From: Thermoleophilaceae bacterium
Lineage (GTDB): Bacteria; Actinomycetota; Thermoleophilia; Solirubrobacterales; Thermoleophilaceae
Assembly (NCBI GenBank): GCA_030447725.1
Contig: JAUJOQ010000001.1
Location: 187,068-251,067, forward strand
Reading direction: 5' to 3'
Length of the DNA: 64,000 nt
In this document: positions 26,603 to 35,984 of the stretch, piece by piece
How positions within the stretch are numbered: the stretch's first letter is position 1
Layout: every line of letters begins with the position of its first letter
Program-made: the position numbers and the translations under genes
The notes under the pieces: generated by a model
Told to the model about the DNA's origin: nothing
The model's database searches: none
What the model saw: only the letters and a program-made list of their open reading frames with translations

Positions 26603-26926
26603 GTGGCCGCAGTCAACGAAGTGTCCGACTTCAGCTTTCAGGCCGAGGTGATCGAGTCCACCGAGCCCGTCCTCGTCGACTTCTGGGCGCCGTGGTGTGG
26701 CCCGTGTCGCATCGTCGGGCCCCATCTCGAGGAGCTGGCCGGCGAGCGTGAAGACCTGAAGGTCGTGAAGCTCAACGTGGACGACAACCCGCAGACGGCG
26801 GCGAGCTACAACGTGATGTCGATCCCCACGCTGCTGCTGTTCAAGAACGGTGAGGTCGCGCATCAGATCGTGGGAGCGCTTCCGAAGAACAGGCTGATCC
26901 AGGAGCTCGAGCCGGCGCTGGCCTAG
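26603..26926 (+). CDS. trxA: Thioredoxin
   Basis: A 107-residue thioredoxin with the active-site motif WCGPC in VDFWAPWCGPCRIVGPHLEE, and the cis-proline stretch NVMSIPTLLLFKNGE. It reduces disulfides in the cytosol with thioredoxin reductase. GTG 26603 is chosen because AAGGGGAG lies 6 bases upstream; the frame upstream is a shadow. The tautomerase gene follows after 7 bases. Confidence 0.97.
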   Translation: MAAVNEVSDFSFQAEVIESTEPVLVDFWAPWCGPCRIVGPHLEELAGEREDLKVVKLNVDDNPQTAASYNVMSIPTLLLFKNGEVAHQIVGALPKNRLIQELEPALA

Positions 26927-26933
26927 AGGCGCC

Positions 26934-27158
26934 ATGCCCTTCGTCACCATCGAGTGGTTCGAGGGCCGCTCGGATGACCAGAAGTCGGAGATCGCCGAGA
27001 AGGTCACGGCCGTGCTGGCCGAGGTAGGCGAGATGCCACCCGACCAGGTCTGGATCCGCTTTGTGGACGTGCCCAAGGCCGATTGGGCGATCGGCGGCCA
27101 GATCCAAGGCGAACCTTCGAGCGGCGGGCGCGAGTCGGCGCTCGGACCGCCCGACTGA
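26934..27158 (+). CDS. 4-oxalocrotonate tautomerase-family protein
   Basis: A 74-residue protein with Pro immediately after the initiator Met (MPFVTIEWFEGRSDDQKSEI); this N-terminal proline is the catalytic base of the family. VWIRFVDVPKADWAIGG matches the conserved C-terminal strand with the trailing hydrophobic pocket. It converts enol-keto isomers of unknown substrate, sometimes in aromatic degradation. It is likely in an operon with trxA, seven bases upstream. Confidence 0.88.
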   Translation: MPFVTIEWFEGRSDDQKSEIAEKVTAVLAEVGEMPPDQVWIRFVDVPKADWAIGGQIQGEPSSGGRESALGPPD

Positions 27159-27200
27159 CACAGGCCGCAACTCGGCGGCGCCATGCGGGTTCACCGGGCT

Positions 27201-28257
27201 ATGCGTTCACGGCACGTCACCCTGGGTAGCCATCGCCACCGCGCTCGCTTGCCCCGCCGTTGCGGCAGCGGACGAGAGCTACACGTCCTCCGGCCTCCAG
27301 CTGACGGACTTCGCCGCCGAGAACGGGAAGCTGGTCAGCGTGGCCAGGCGAGGCATGTTCGGTACCGAGCGGCTGTACGAGGGCTTCGGGGCGGATATGA
27401 AGCCACTCGGCGGCCCCAAGGCGGCGCCACGCCGAGCAACGTTTGTCGGCCTGAGCCTCGGTACCGACGCGCGACGACGTCTCGTCGCCGTCTATACCTA
27501 CTGCGTCCGCGCGGGGTGCCGAGTCTTTGCGTACGACTTCGACACCGGCCGTCACCGCCCGCTGTTGACCCCGAACCGTGACTGCTTTCCTGCCAGTCCC
27601 GAGATGGAGCGCGGAGTGCTCTACTTCGCCCAACCTCCGCGCGACGGCTCGCAATGCACGGTCGGGGTCTTCCAAAAGCGCCCGGGGCGGCGGGTGCGTC
27701 GTCTGACGAGGCGGGGTCCCCAGGACTTTGATGTCTCCGGCGGCTTGCTCGCGCTCAAGTTCACGCCGTCGGTTAACCCCGTCGAGCGCACCGAGATCCG
27801 TCTGATGCGCATCGGGCGGCGCAAGTCGCGGCTGGTCGCCGCCGCTCGCTACGATCGCGTCACGAGCGGCGCCGTGTTGTTCGGAGTCGAGCTCGACGAG
27901 GGCTTCGTCTACTGGCAGCACCTCGTTCAGCGGTTGGAGGGAGCCTCGGGCGACGTCGCCACGAGCATCGACCTCATGCGCGCACCCGTTCGTGGCGAGC
28001 CCGTGCAGGAGACCCTCAGCGGCGAAGGCAGGATGCTGGCCCCCGACGCCGAGCCGGGGGGTGGCCTTCCCGGCGACCTCTACGCGGTCGACGGTGAGAA
28101 CATCTTCTATTCGAATTGGCCCGACGGTCCACTCACCCGCGTGACGCCTGCGCCGCGGTTCGCCCCTAGCGACAGAAACCGCTCACCGACCCCGAGTGCG
28201 GATAGCGCCGCCTGGCGCAGCGCGAGCATTTCGACGACGTTCTGTCGGCGCTGCTGA
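27201..28257 (+). CDS. Secreted beta-propeller-like protein with apparent 5' frameshift
   Basis: The body (about 27230 to 28257, roughly 340 residues) has repeated strands such as TDFAAENGKLVSVARRG, RLLAFKF-like units and GENIFYSNWPDGPLTRV, consistent with a beta-propeller. No usable start codon lies in its frame near the N-terminus. In the next frame an ATG at 27201 gives MRSRHVTL; dropping one G of the GGG at 27224-27226 joins it to VAIATALACPAVAAADES, a textbook signal peptide. A one-base indel (real or a sequencing error) is therefore likely. The family is not recognised. Confidence 0.6.
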
Positions 28258-28306
28258 GCTCAAACGGTGGAGACTCGGCTGCAGCGCCCGGCTCGAACCC
28301 GACTGG

Positions 28307-31300
28307 TCAAACACGCGACACGCCGATGAGCAGCTCGAGGCCCTCGATCTCGGCGCGTGCGCCGGTCTCGGCGCCGGACAGGTCGACTGACACCGCCAGC
28401 GTCTCGCCCAGCAGGTAGTCCTCGTGTTCGCGCACGGCGGCGAGGACCGCCGCGTCGCCGCCGAGTGACAGGTCGATGCGGTCGGCCACGTCGAGGCCGG
28501 CCTGCTTGCGCGCGTTCTGCACGGCATGTACCACCTCGCGCGCCACCCCCTCCCGGCGAAGCGTGTCGTCGATCGTCACGTCCAGCGCCACCGCGTGCGA
28601 GCCCGAGCGCTCGACCTCATACCCCTCGAGCGGTCGCAGCGCCATCTGAATGTCGTCGGCCCCGAGCGCGTGGTCGTGGCCTCCTATCGCCACGTGCACC
28701 TCGCCGCCGTCGCGCAGGGTGCGGGCCGCGGCGTCCGCGTCGAGCCCGCCAACCGCGGCGGCCACCTGGGGCATCTGGCTGCCGAACCGGGGGCCAAGGG
28801 AGCGGTAGTTGGGCTTGAGCTCGAAGCGCCCGAGCTCGTCGGCCTCTGACACGTAACGCACGCTCTTCACGTTCAGCTCCTCCAGCAGCAGGCCTTCGAA
28901 GCGGCCGATGGCCTCGCGCTCGCGGCCGCCGGCCACGACGATGGCCTCGCGCAGTGGCTGGCGTACCTTGAGCTTGACGTGGGCCCGGGCCGCAAGACCG
29001 AGGCCGACCGCTTCGCGCACCAGACTCATCTGCCACTCCAGCCCGACGTCGCGCAGGGCGGGGTCGGGCTCGGGGTAGTCACACAGATGCACGGAGGGCT
29101 CGGCACCATCGAGGTTCCCGTAGATGGCGTCGGTGACGAAGGGAGTGAGCGGGGCGGCCAGCTTGGCCACCCCGAGCAGGCACTCCCGCAGGGTCGCGAA
29201 GGCCGCCGGGTCGCCATCCCAGAAGCGCCGGCGCGAGCGGCGCACGTACCAGTTGGACAGGTCCTCGACGAGGGCGGCGATGGCTCGCCCCGCGACCGTG
29301 GTGTCGTAATCGTCGAGGCGCTCGATCGCGATCTCGGTGGTTTCCTGCAGGCGCGAGAGCGCCCAGCGGTCGATGTCTGTCAGATCCACCTCCTCCAGTG
29401 CCGCTGTCCCGACATCGTTCACGTTGGCGTAGAGCACCATGAAGCCGTAGGTGTTCCACAGCGTCTTGATGAACTGACGCACCGACTCGCCGACGGCTTC
29501 GAGCGAGAAGCGGTAGCCGTCCCAGGGCTGCTTCGAAGTGAAGTAGTACCAGCGCAGAGCGTCCGCGCCGTGGGTATCGAGCACATCCCAGGGCACCACC
29601 ACGTTGCCCTTTGACTTCGACATCTTCTGGCCCTCGCCGTCGAGGATCAGGCCCAGGCAGAGAACGGTCTCAAACGACGCGCGGCCGTAGAGCAGCGTGG
29701 ACACCGCCAGCAGCGAGTAGAACCACCCGCGCGTCTGATCCAGCGCCTCGCAGATGTAGTCGGCGGGAAACCGCTGCTCGAACTTCTCGCCGTTCTCGAA
29801 CGGGGCGTGCCACTGGGCGAAAGGCATGCATCCCGAGTCCCACCAGACGTCGATCAGGTCGGGCACGCGGCGCATCGTCTTGCCGTTGTGCTCGAAGGTC
29901 ACGTCGTCCACGAACGGCCGGTGGAGGTCCTCGGGCACGTCGGCGCCGAGCTCGGCCAGCTCCGCGCGCGAGCTCACGCAGACCACCTCCTCGCCGTCGT
30001 CGGAGCGCCAGATCGGCAACGGCGTGCCCCAGTAGCGCTCGCGGGAGAGGGCCCAGTCCACGTTGTTCTCCAGCCACTTGCCAAAGCGGCCGTGCTTGAT
30101 GTGCCCGGGGTGCCACTCGACCGCCTCGTTCGCTGCCAGCAGCTCCTCCTTGCGCTCGGTGGTGCGCACGTACCAGCTCGACTTGGCGTAGTAGATCAGG
30201 GGCGTCTCGCAGCGCCAGCAGTGTGGATAGGAGTGCTCGTAGTCCTCCGCTCGATACAGCCGGCCGGCATCGCGCAGCGCCTCGAGGATGTCCGGGTCGG
30301 CCTCCTTCACCCCACGCCCGGCGAATGGTCCCGCGCGCTCGTCGAAGGTGCCGTCTCCCAGCACGGGGTTCTGCACCTCGAGCCCGTAGGCCTCGCCCAG
30401 GCGGAAGTCGTCCTCGCCGAAGGCGACGGCGGTGTGCACCACCCCCGTGCCGTCGTCGGTGGTCACGAAGTCGGCAAGCAGCACCGTGTGGCCGTGCTCG
30501 CCGTAGTCGGCGATGTAGGGGAAGGGGGGCTCATAGGCGGTGCCCTCCAAGTCGGCCCCCTTCACCGGGTCGCTCGTCTCGATCCCCTCGCCGAGCACGC
30601 GCTCCGCCAGCGCCTCGGCCAGGATCAGCGTCTCCTCCCCGACCTGCGCGCGCACGTAGGTCACGTCGGGGTGCACGGCCAGCGCGGCGTTGGAGACCAG
30701 CGTCCACGGCGTGGTGGTCCAGCCCAGGAAGGACACTCCCTCCTCCCCGCGCACACCGAAGCGCACGTAGGCCGAGGGATCGACCACCTCCTTGTAGCCC
30801 TGCGCCACCTCGTGGCTCGAAAGAGCCGTGCCACACCGCGGGCAGTAGGGCACCACCTTGTGACCCTCGTAGAGCAGTCCCTGGTCGAAGACCTGCTTGA
30901 GCGACCACCAGACCGACTCGATGTAGGAGTCGTCGAGCGTGTAGTAGGCGTCGTCGGTGTCGAGCCAGAAACCGATCCGCTCGGTCAGCTCGTTCCACTC
31001 GTCGATGTAGCGCAGCACCGACTCGCGGCACTGGGCGTTGAACTCGGCCACGCCGTAGCGCTCGATGTCCTCCTTGGACTGAAAGCCGAGCTTCTTCTCG
31101 ACCTCCAGCTCCACCGGCAGGCCGTGGCAGTCCCAGCCGCCCTTGCGGTGCACCAGCCGCCCGCGCATGGTGCGGTAGCGCGAGAACACGTCCTTGAACA
31201 CCCGGCTGAGCACATGGTGGGACCCGGGCCGGCCGTTGGCGGTGGGAGGGCCCTCGTAGAACACGAACGGCTCCGCTCCCTCGCGGCGGCGGATGGACTC

Positions 31301-31402
31301 GTGGAACACGTCGCGCTCGCGCCAGCGCTCGAGGATCTCCACCTCGAGGGCGGGGAATGCCTGGCTGCGGTCGACGGGCTCATACGGGGGCACACGCCTC
31401 AT
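28307..31402 (-). CDS. ileS: Isoleucyl-tRNA synthetase, eukaryote-like type
   Basis: A 1031-residue class I synthetase. The HIGH region reads GPPTANGRPGSHHVLSRV, with HHV in place of the HIGH-type tetrapeptide, as in the IleS2/eukaryote-like group. KMSKS is intact in GQKMSKSKGNVVVPWDVL. The editing domain has WTTTPWTLVSNAALAVHP. The C-terminus lacks the bacterial zinc-binding region and has the longer second extension of the type-2 enzymes, which are often mupirocin-insensitive. ATG 31400-31402 is preferred; an upstream frame adds a Gly/Ser-rich segment without homology. Confidence 0.96.
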   Translation of the reverse strand: MRRVPPYEPVDRSQAFPALEVEILERWRERDVFHESIRRREGAEPFVFYEGPPTANGRPGSHHVLSRVFKDVFSRYRTMRGRLVHRKGGWDCHGLPVELEVEKKLGFQSKEDIERYGVAEFNAQCRESVLRYIDEWNELTERIGFWLDTDDAYYTLDDSYIESVWWSLKQVFDQGLLYEGHKVVPYCPRCGTALSSHEVAQGYKEVVDPSAYVRFGVRGEEGVSFLGWTTTPWTLVSNAALAVHPDVTYVRAQVGEETLILAEALAERVLGEGIETSDPVKGADLEGTAYEPPFPYIADYGEHGHTVLLADFVTTDDGTGVVHTAVAFGEDDFRLGEAYGLEVQNPVLGDGTFDERAGPFAGRGVKEADPDILEALRDAGRLYRAEDYEHSYPHCWRCETPLIYYAKSSWYVRTTERKEELLAANEAVEWHPGHIKHGRFGKWLENNVDWALSRERYWGTPLPIWRSDDGEEVVCVSSRAELAELGADVPEDLHRPFVDDVTFEHNGKTMRRVPDLIDVWWDSGCMPFAQWHAPFENGEKFEQRFPADYICEALDQTRGWFYSLLAVSTLLYGRASFETVLCLGLILDGEGQKMSKSKGNVVVPWDVLDTHGADALRWYYFTSKQPWDGYRFSLEAVGESVRQFIKTLWNTYGFMVLYANVNDVGTAALEEVDLTDIDRWALSRLQETTEIAIERLDDYDTTVAGRAIAALVEDLSNWYVRRSRRRFWDGDPAAFATLRECLLGVAKLAAPLTPFVTDAIYGNLDGAEPSVHLCDYPEPDPALRDVGLEWQMSLVREAVGLGLAARAHVKLKVRQPLREAIVVAGGREREAIGRFEGLLLEELNVKSVRYVSEADELGRFELKPNYRSLGPRFGSQMPQVAAAVGGLDADAAARTLRDGGEVHVAIGGHDHALGADDIQMALRPLEGYEVERSGSHAVALDVTIDDTLRREGVAREVVHAVQNARKQAGLDVADRIDLSLGGDAAVLAAVREHEDYLLGETLAVSVDLSGAETGARAEIEGLELLIGVSRV

Positions 31403-31442
31403 CCTACGAGCGTGCGCGAAGCGGCCCGGGGTAGACTCGTCG

Positions 31443-31946
31443 ATGCCCATGGGGACGAGTCCGCGACCGCCGGCCGACCCGCCTCCCGAAGAGGAGCCAC
31501 CCGGCCGCCGCACTCGTCGCGCGGCCCTGATCGTCGAGGACTTCCGTTCGGTGCGCCGCTGGCTGGTGCTACTGGGTGTGCTTGCCGTCGCGGCTTCGGC
31601 CGTCGCCGCCTACGCGCTGCTCCAAACCGGTGAGTCCGCCGATCGGGAGCGCGTGAACTCGCTCGAGCGCAGCCTGCGCGAAGCCAACGTCCAGCTCAAG
31701 CGAGCCAACCGCGAGCGCGAGCTCGAGCGGCGAGAGCTGGAGCGCCGGCTGGGCAGCGCCAGCGAGGAGTCGGACGTGGCCAAGCTCGACCGACGCCTGC
31801 GGGGGATCGAGAGGGACGTGGTCGATGCCCTCGATGCGTCGGCCGACAACGGGCGAGCGCTGTCGCGGCTGGGCGGCCGGATCGACCGCGTCTCGGACCG
31901 CCTTTCAGCTGTCCAGGACCGCCGGCCCGACGGCGCCGGCCGGTAG
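31443..31946 (+). CDS. Single-pass membrane protein with coiled coil
   Basis: A 167-residue protein. Residues 1-30 are Pro/Glu/Arg-rich and cytosolic, a hydrophobic segment (LVLLGVLAVAASAVAAYALL) spans about 41-60, and the rest is a strongly charged predicted coiled coil (LERSLREANVQLKRANRERE). Similar topology is found in envelope or division-associated scaffolds, but no family is recognised. It is divergent from ileS by 40 bases. Confidence 0.75.
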   Translation: MPMGTSPRPPADPPPEEEPPGRRTRRAALIVEDFRSVRRWLVLLGVLAVAASAVAAYALLQTGESADRERVNSLERSLREANVQLKRANRERELERRELERRLGSASEESDVAKLDRRLRGIERDVVDALDASADNGRALSRLGGRIDRVSDRLSAVQDRRPDGAGR

Positions 31947-31972
31947 CCGGGCAGGAGGGATTCGGCCCGGCT
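31945..31972. terminator. Hairpin between convergent genes
   Basis: AGCCGGGC (31945-31952) and GCCCGGCT (31965-31972) form an 8-bp perfect stem with a 12-base loop, between the coiled-coil gene and the convergent MarR gene. It could terminate both transcripts. No T-run. Confidence 0.45.
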
Positions 31973-31986
31973 CCCTCGAACCTGCT

Positions 31987-32421
31987 TCAGGCGGCCAGCT
32001 TGCGGCAGATTTCGGCGAGGGAGCGCTTTTCGTGCTCATCGAGGGCCGAGAAGGCGGTGCTCACCCGGTCCGCATGACCTGGGAACAGCCGCTCGACGAG
32101 CTCATGGCCGGCGGCGGTGAGGTCGACCGCCGCTGCCCGGCGGTCGCGGACCAGGCGGCGGCGCACCACGAGCCCTCGCGACTCCAGAGTCAGCGTGACC
32201 TCGGTGGCATTGGCCTTCGACCAGCCGAGGCGCCTGCGCAGCGCGCGCAGCTCGGCCGAGCCACCGGCGGTGGTGAGCACGACCAGAGCCGAGAAACCCG
32301 CCGGGGAGACACCCTCGCGCTCGAGATCGGCAGCGAGAGCCCGCCGCACGGAGGTCTCCGCTCGAAGAAGTGCCTGCAGCGCGCGGTGGGCGAGCGGATC
32401 GCCGAGCTCGAGCAGCGTCAT
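31987..32421 (-). CDS. MarR-family transcriptional regulator
   Basis: A 144-residue winged-helix protein. The DNA-binding part reads LRALRRRLGWSKANATEVTL (recognition helix) then the wing RRLVRDRRAAAVDLTAAGHEL. The N-terminal and C-terminal helices form the dimer. MarR proteins usually repress a neighbouring gene and respond to small phenolic or oxidising ligands. The adjacent divergent gene encodes a lipoprotein, which may be its target. Confidence 0.9.
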   Translation of the reverse strand: MTLLELGDPLAHRALQALLRAETSVRRALAADLEREGVSPAGFSALVVLTTAGGSAELRALRRRLGWSKANATEVTLTLESRGLVVRRRLVRDRRAAAVDLTAAGHELVERLFPGHADRVSTAFSALDEHEKRSLAEICRKLAA

Positions 32422-32442
32422 TGCCGCGCGATACTAGGCACG

Positions 32443-32910
32443 ATGACGGACACATTCGTGCCAGTGGCAGGGCTGCTCCTGCTCGGCTGCGTTGCGGCGC
32501 TGGCCCTGTCGGGCTGCGCGAAGGAGGAGCGCAGCGGCGTTCCGGCCGCCTGCCGGCAGGGACAAGTGGCGGTGCGTGACGCCCTGCACGCCGCGCCGGG
32601 CGAAGTGCGCCTCGACGGCACGCCCCTGTCGGCCTGCCTGGCCGACGAGAGCGACGCGGCTGAGCTGGCCGACCTCGGGACGGCCTTCGTGAACGTGGCA
32701 GCTGAGCTGGCGGCCACCGCGGCAGAGGACCCCGAGAGCGACGAGGCGCTCCAGCTCGGGTACCTCATGGGCGCCACGCAGCGGGGCGTGAGGGAGCACC
32801 AGGGCGTGAACGCGGAGCTGGTGCGCCGGCTCGAGCAGGAGACGCTGATCGTGCGCCGCCGCTCCGAGGCGTTCAGGCGCGGGAAGCGCGCCGGGCTGCG
32901 CGGCGGCTGA
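32443..32910 (+). CDS. Lipoprotein of unknown function
   Basis: A 155-residue protein with a lipoprotein signal: hydrophobic VAGLLLLGCVAALAL and lipobox LSGC at about residues 22-25. The mature part has two Cys (CRQGQVAV and SACLADES), likely a disulfide, and a helical middle rich in Ala/Glu. No family recognised. It is divergent from the MarR gene (21 bases between starts). Confidence 0.75.
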   Translation: MTDTFVPVAGLLLLGCVAALALSGCAKEERSGVPAACRQGQVAVRDALHAAPGEVRLDGTPLSACLADESDAAELADLGTAFVNVAAELAATAAEDPESDEALQLGYLMGATQRGVREHQGVNAELVRRLEQETLIVRRRSEAFRRGKRAGLRGG

Positions 32911-32951
32911 GCGCGGTAGCTTGCCTCACCCAGACCATGCGAAGGAGACAG

Positions 32952-34274
32952 ATGGCGACCGAGCAGCAGTTGTGGGGATCGGAGACCGGTAAGGCGGTGG
33001 ACAACTTCCCCGTCTCGGGCGAGCGCGTGCCCGTCGCCGTGGTGCGGATGCTCGGTGCCGTGAAGGCTGCCGCGGCGCGGACCAACGCCGAGCTCGGGCT
33101 GATCGACTCCGAGCTGGCCGAGCGGATCGCGGCCGCGGGGGACGAGGTGGCCGATGGCAGGCACGACGACCAGTTCCCCATCGACGTCTTCCAGACCGGG
33201 TCGGGGACCTCGTCGAACATGAACGCCAACGAGGTGATCGCCAGCCTGGCCGGAGAGGGTGCCCACCCGAACGACCATGTGAACATGGGCCAGTCCTCCA
33301 ACGACGTGTTCCCGTCGGCCGTGCACCTGGCCGCCGTGTCGGAGGCGAGCGAGCGGCTGCTCCCGGCCCTCCAGAGGCTCGCGGTGTCGTTCGAGGCGAA
33401 GGCCGATGAGTTCGCCGACGTGGTGAAGGCGGGCCGCACGCACATGATGGACGCCGTGCCCGTCACGCTCGGGCAGGAGTTCGCCGGGTACGCCGCGCAG
33501 TCTCGCCTCGCGCAGGCGCGGGTGAGCGACGCGCTCGCGCGCGCAGCGCAGATCCCGTTGGGAGGCACGGCCACCGGCACCGGTCTCAACACCCATCCCG
33601 ACTTTGCCGCCGGAGTGCGCTTGCGCCTGGCCGACAGTGCCGGCATCGCGGTCGAAGGGCCCGCCGACCCGTTCGAGGCCCAGGGCAACCGCGACGGGCT
33701 CGTAGAGCTCTCGGGGGCCCTGAAGGTCGTGGCCGTGTCGCTCACCAAGATCGCCAGCGACCTTGTGCTGATGGGCTCGGGCCCGCGTACCGGGCTCGGC
33801 GAGGTGTCGCTGCCGGAGCTCCAGAAGGGCTCCTCGATCATGCCCGGCAAGGTGAATCCGGTGATTCCGGAGGTGGTGCTTCAAGTGGCCGCCCAGGTAA
33901 TCGGCAACGACGCCGCCATCACCATCGCCGGCACGCAGGGCAACTTCGAGCTCAACGTGCGGGTGCCGGTGATCGCCCGCAACCTGCTCGACTCGATCAC
34001 GATCCTCTCGAGCGCTTCCGCCCTGCTCGCTGAGAAGTGCGTGGATGGCTTGCAGGCCAACGAGGACGTGCTGCGCCGCCATGCCGAGTCGACCCCCGCG
34101 ATCGCCACCGCGCTCAACCCCCACATCGGCTACGACCGTGCGACGGAGATCGTCAAGGAGGCGGTGGCCTCGCGGCGCACCATCAGGGAGGTGGCCATCG
34201 AGAAGGGCGTGGAGGAGGCCACGCTCGACGAGGCCCTCGATCTACGCAAGATGGCGCGGGGTTCTCAGGCCTGA
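32952..34274 (+). CDS. fumC: Fumarate hydratase class II
   Basis: A 440-residue fumarase/aspartase-superfamily enzyme with TGSGTSSNMNANEVIA, THMMDAVPVTLGQEF and the signature GSSIMPGKVNPVIPE. It interconverts fumarate and malate in the TCA cycle. ATG 32952 follows AAGGAG, only four bases away; an ATG at 32937 would add MRRRQ and a better spacing is not available. The C-terminal domain (ASRRTIREVAIEKG) is typical of class II fumarases. Confidence 0.93.
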   Translation: MATEQQLWGSETGKAVDNFPVSGERVPVAVVRMLGAVKAAAARTNAELGLIDSELAERIAAAGDEVADGRHDDQFPIDVFQTGSGTSSNMNANEVIASLAGEGAHPNDHVNMGQSSNDVFPSAVHLAAVSEASERLLPALQRLAVSFEAKADEFADVVKAGRTHMMDAVPVTLGQEFAGYAAQSRLAQARVSDALARAAQIPLGGTATGTGLNTHPDFAAGVRLRLADSAGIAVEGPADPFEAQGNRDGLVELSGALKVVAVSLTKIASDLVLMGSGPRTGLGEVSLPELQKGSSIMPGKVNPVIPEVVLQVAAQVIGNDAAITIAGTQGNFELNVRVPVIARNLLDSITILSSASALLAEKCVDGLQANEDVLRRHAESTPAIATALNPHIGYDRATEIVKEAVASRRTIREVAIEKGVEEATLDEALDLRKMARGSQA

Positions 34275-34281
34275 GCGCCCG

Positions 34282-35682
34282 TCACCCGCCAGTCTTGTGA
34301 CGTGTCATCACCCGCGCGCTCTCGAGCTCGGTCTCAGTCAGCCGGCGGGCGCGCCGGCAGACCCCGCGATAGAAGCGCAGCTGCTGGCTGCGGCCAAAGA
34401 GGCGGAACCCGAGGATCAGCAGAGGCGGACCGTGATCGGCGCGTCTGGAATAGGCGTGCGTCCGGAAGGCCACGTCGCCCGTGTCCATCCACTTCCACAC
34501 CTCGTAGCTCATCTCGCCCTGCTCGAAGTGGCCCTCGAGCGTCCGGTAGCTCCACCCGAAGATCTGCACGGGGCGTCCGTCGACGGTGCGAGTGTCGTCG
34601 TACACCTCGCCGATCCGGACGCCCGCGTGGATCCGCAGCCCGAGAAAGCTGATCTTGAGCAGCATGTCGCGGCCCGCCAGCGGCTCGTCCCCGTGGTACA
34701 CCGCACGGACGACCGCCGGGTCGGCGAGCTGATAGTCGATCATCAGCCGGCGGGCGACCTGCCAGCTTCCGCCGTCGACCGGCGGGCCCGAGGCCTCGTG
34801 CGGCAGGGGCTCGACCGTGTCGTCGACGTGCCAGCCGTTCTCCGGCGTGTAGGTGTCCGTCCGGCCGGTGTCGAAGTTGACCGCCAATCGCGCCAGCGCC
34901 GCGAGCCTGCGTTCGTCGCGCCGCGTGCGCCTTGGCCGCGGCGCGACGCCGAGCCGGTCGGCGTCGATGCGCCGTGTCGTGATCACGATGCCGCCGTCCA
35001 TCCGCCCACGGGCGAGCTCCACCACGCGTGCGAGCACCGATGTCCACATGTGCGACTGCACCTCCTTCGCCAGGCCGAGGCGCGAATACAGGAGGTCGCT
35101 CAACCGGTCGCCGCTGCGCGCCCACGACTCGATCGTGAAACCGAGCGAGCGGTGATCGGCGTCGGCGCGGAACTCGATCTGCCCCGCCTCGAGGTGGCCG
35201 TTGAGGGTGGCGAGCCGAAACGACGTCGGAGTCACGGAGACCACCCGTACGGGGCCGTCGTAGGGCCCGGGCATGCGGACCACGTACTCGTCGTTCGGCA
35301 CCAGTCCCTCGCCGCCGCGCAGCTTCTGGAACGTTGCGAACTCCGACGGCGCCACGCCGTCGAGGTCGGCGGCGATGCGCCCGACGAGCTGCTCCGGCGT
35401 GAGCGAGGAGCCGGCGATCCGGGTCCGGTAGATCCGGTGGACAAGAGGGCCGACCCCGTCGCCCGCGCGCTGGAGCCCGTCGAGCTCGACGTCTCCTGGC
35501 AGGTCCGGCGGCTGGTCGGTGTCCAGGGAGCCGGAGAGCTCCCAGCGATGCACGGGCGTCGTGCGCCACATGTAGCGCCACGCCGTGAGCCCGACGCCCA
35601 GCGGAAACCGCGCGGCGGTGCGCAGCCGCGTCGCGGTGGGCTGTCGGCGCGGCACCGGGTAGTCATACCACCGCCGCGCCAC
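34282..35682 (-). CDS. Two-domain DUF1990-like protein
   Basis: A 466-residue protein starting at GTG. The C-terminal ~150 residues match the DUF1990/UPF0548 pattern: FGWSYRTLEGHFEQGEMSYE and GRSQQLRFYRGVCRRARRL. The N-terminal half has the comparable VSVTPTSFRLATLNGHLEAG and FTIESWARSGDRLSDLLYSR, so two copies of a DUF1990-type domain are likely. Plant and bacterial members have no proven biochemical function. It ends just after fumC and is divergent from the small membrane protein gene. Confidence 0.72.
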   Translation of the reverse strand: MARRWYDYPVPRRQPTATRLRTAARFPLGVGLTAWRYMWRTTPVHRWELSGSLDTDQPPDLPGDVELDGLQRAGDGVGPLVHRIYRTRIAGSSLTPEQLVGRIAADLDGVAPSEFATFQKLRGGEGLVPNDEYVVRMPGPYDGPVRVVSVTPTSFRLATLNGHLEAGQIEFRADADHRSLGFTIESWARSGDRLSDLLYSRLGLAKEVQSHMWTSVLARVVELARGRMDGGIVITTRRIDADRLGVAPRPRRTRRDERRLAALARLAVNFDTGRTDTYTPENGWHVDDTVEPLPHEASGPPVDGGSWQVARRLMIDYQLADPAVVRAVYHGDEPLAGRDMLLKISFLGLRIHAGVRIGEVYDDTRTVDGRPVQIFGWSYRTLEGHFEQGEMSYEVWKWMDTGDVAFRTHAYSRRADHGPPLLILGFRLFGRSQQLRFYRGVCRRARRLTETELESARVMTRHKTGG

Positions 35683-35710
35683 GGCGCGGCGAATCCGTCA
35701 AGCTGGGGCT

Positions 35711-35983
35711 GTGCCCCACCTCCCTCCTGCCGTCCGCAGTCAGCCTCACCGCTATCTGTACGCGATGTCGCTGAGCGCGATCCTGCTCTGTGTCGGGCTA
35801 TGGATCCGGGCGAAGACGATCGGGGAGGACGAGCGGGCGAACGCCGAGCGCCGAGCGCTCTTCGTGGGCCTGTGGCCACCGATGCTCTGGCTGATCGGCA
35901 ACAGCGTGCGGCAGCGCGAGAGCCACCGCCGGCCGGGGATGGTGCGACGGGTGGGAGGGCGACGATCCCCTATCCGAGGTTGA
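35711..35983 (+). CDS. Small membrane protein
   Basis: A 90-residue protein from GTG 35711. A hydrophobic segment spans MSLSAILLCVGLWI (about 19-32) and a second GLWPPMLWLIGNSV (about 53-66). Its last codons and TGA (35981-35983) lie inside the left direct repeat of the mobile element, and in the uninterrupted chromosome this gene would converge on gabD with overlapping ends. Function unknown. Confidence 0.6.
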   Translation: MPHLPPAVRSQPHRYLYAMSLSAILLCVGLWIRAKTIGEDERANAERRALFVGLWPPMLWLIGNSVRQRESHRRPGMVRRVGGRRSPIRG

Positions 35984-35984
35984 T
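35968..35984 (+). repeat. Left flanking direct repeat of the defence element
   Basis: CCCTATCCGAGGTTGAT, identical to 45341-45357, where it is the last codons and stop of gabD. The 14 bases TATCCGAGGTTGAT are the shared part outside the inverted ends. It marks the insertion target. Confidence 0.9.

Noticed and set aside
29807..31633. 608-residue open frame opposite ileS
   Set aside because: Shadow of ileS; low-complexity Val/Leu/His-rich translation.
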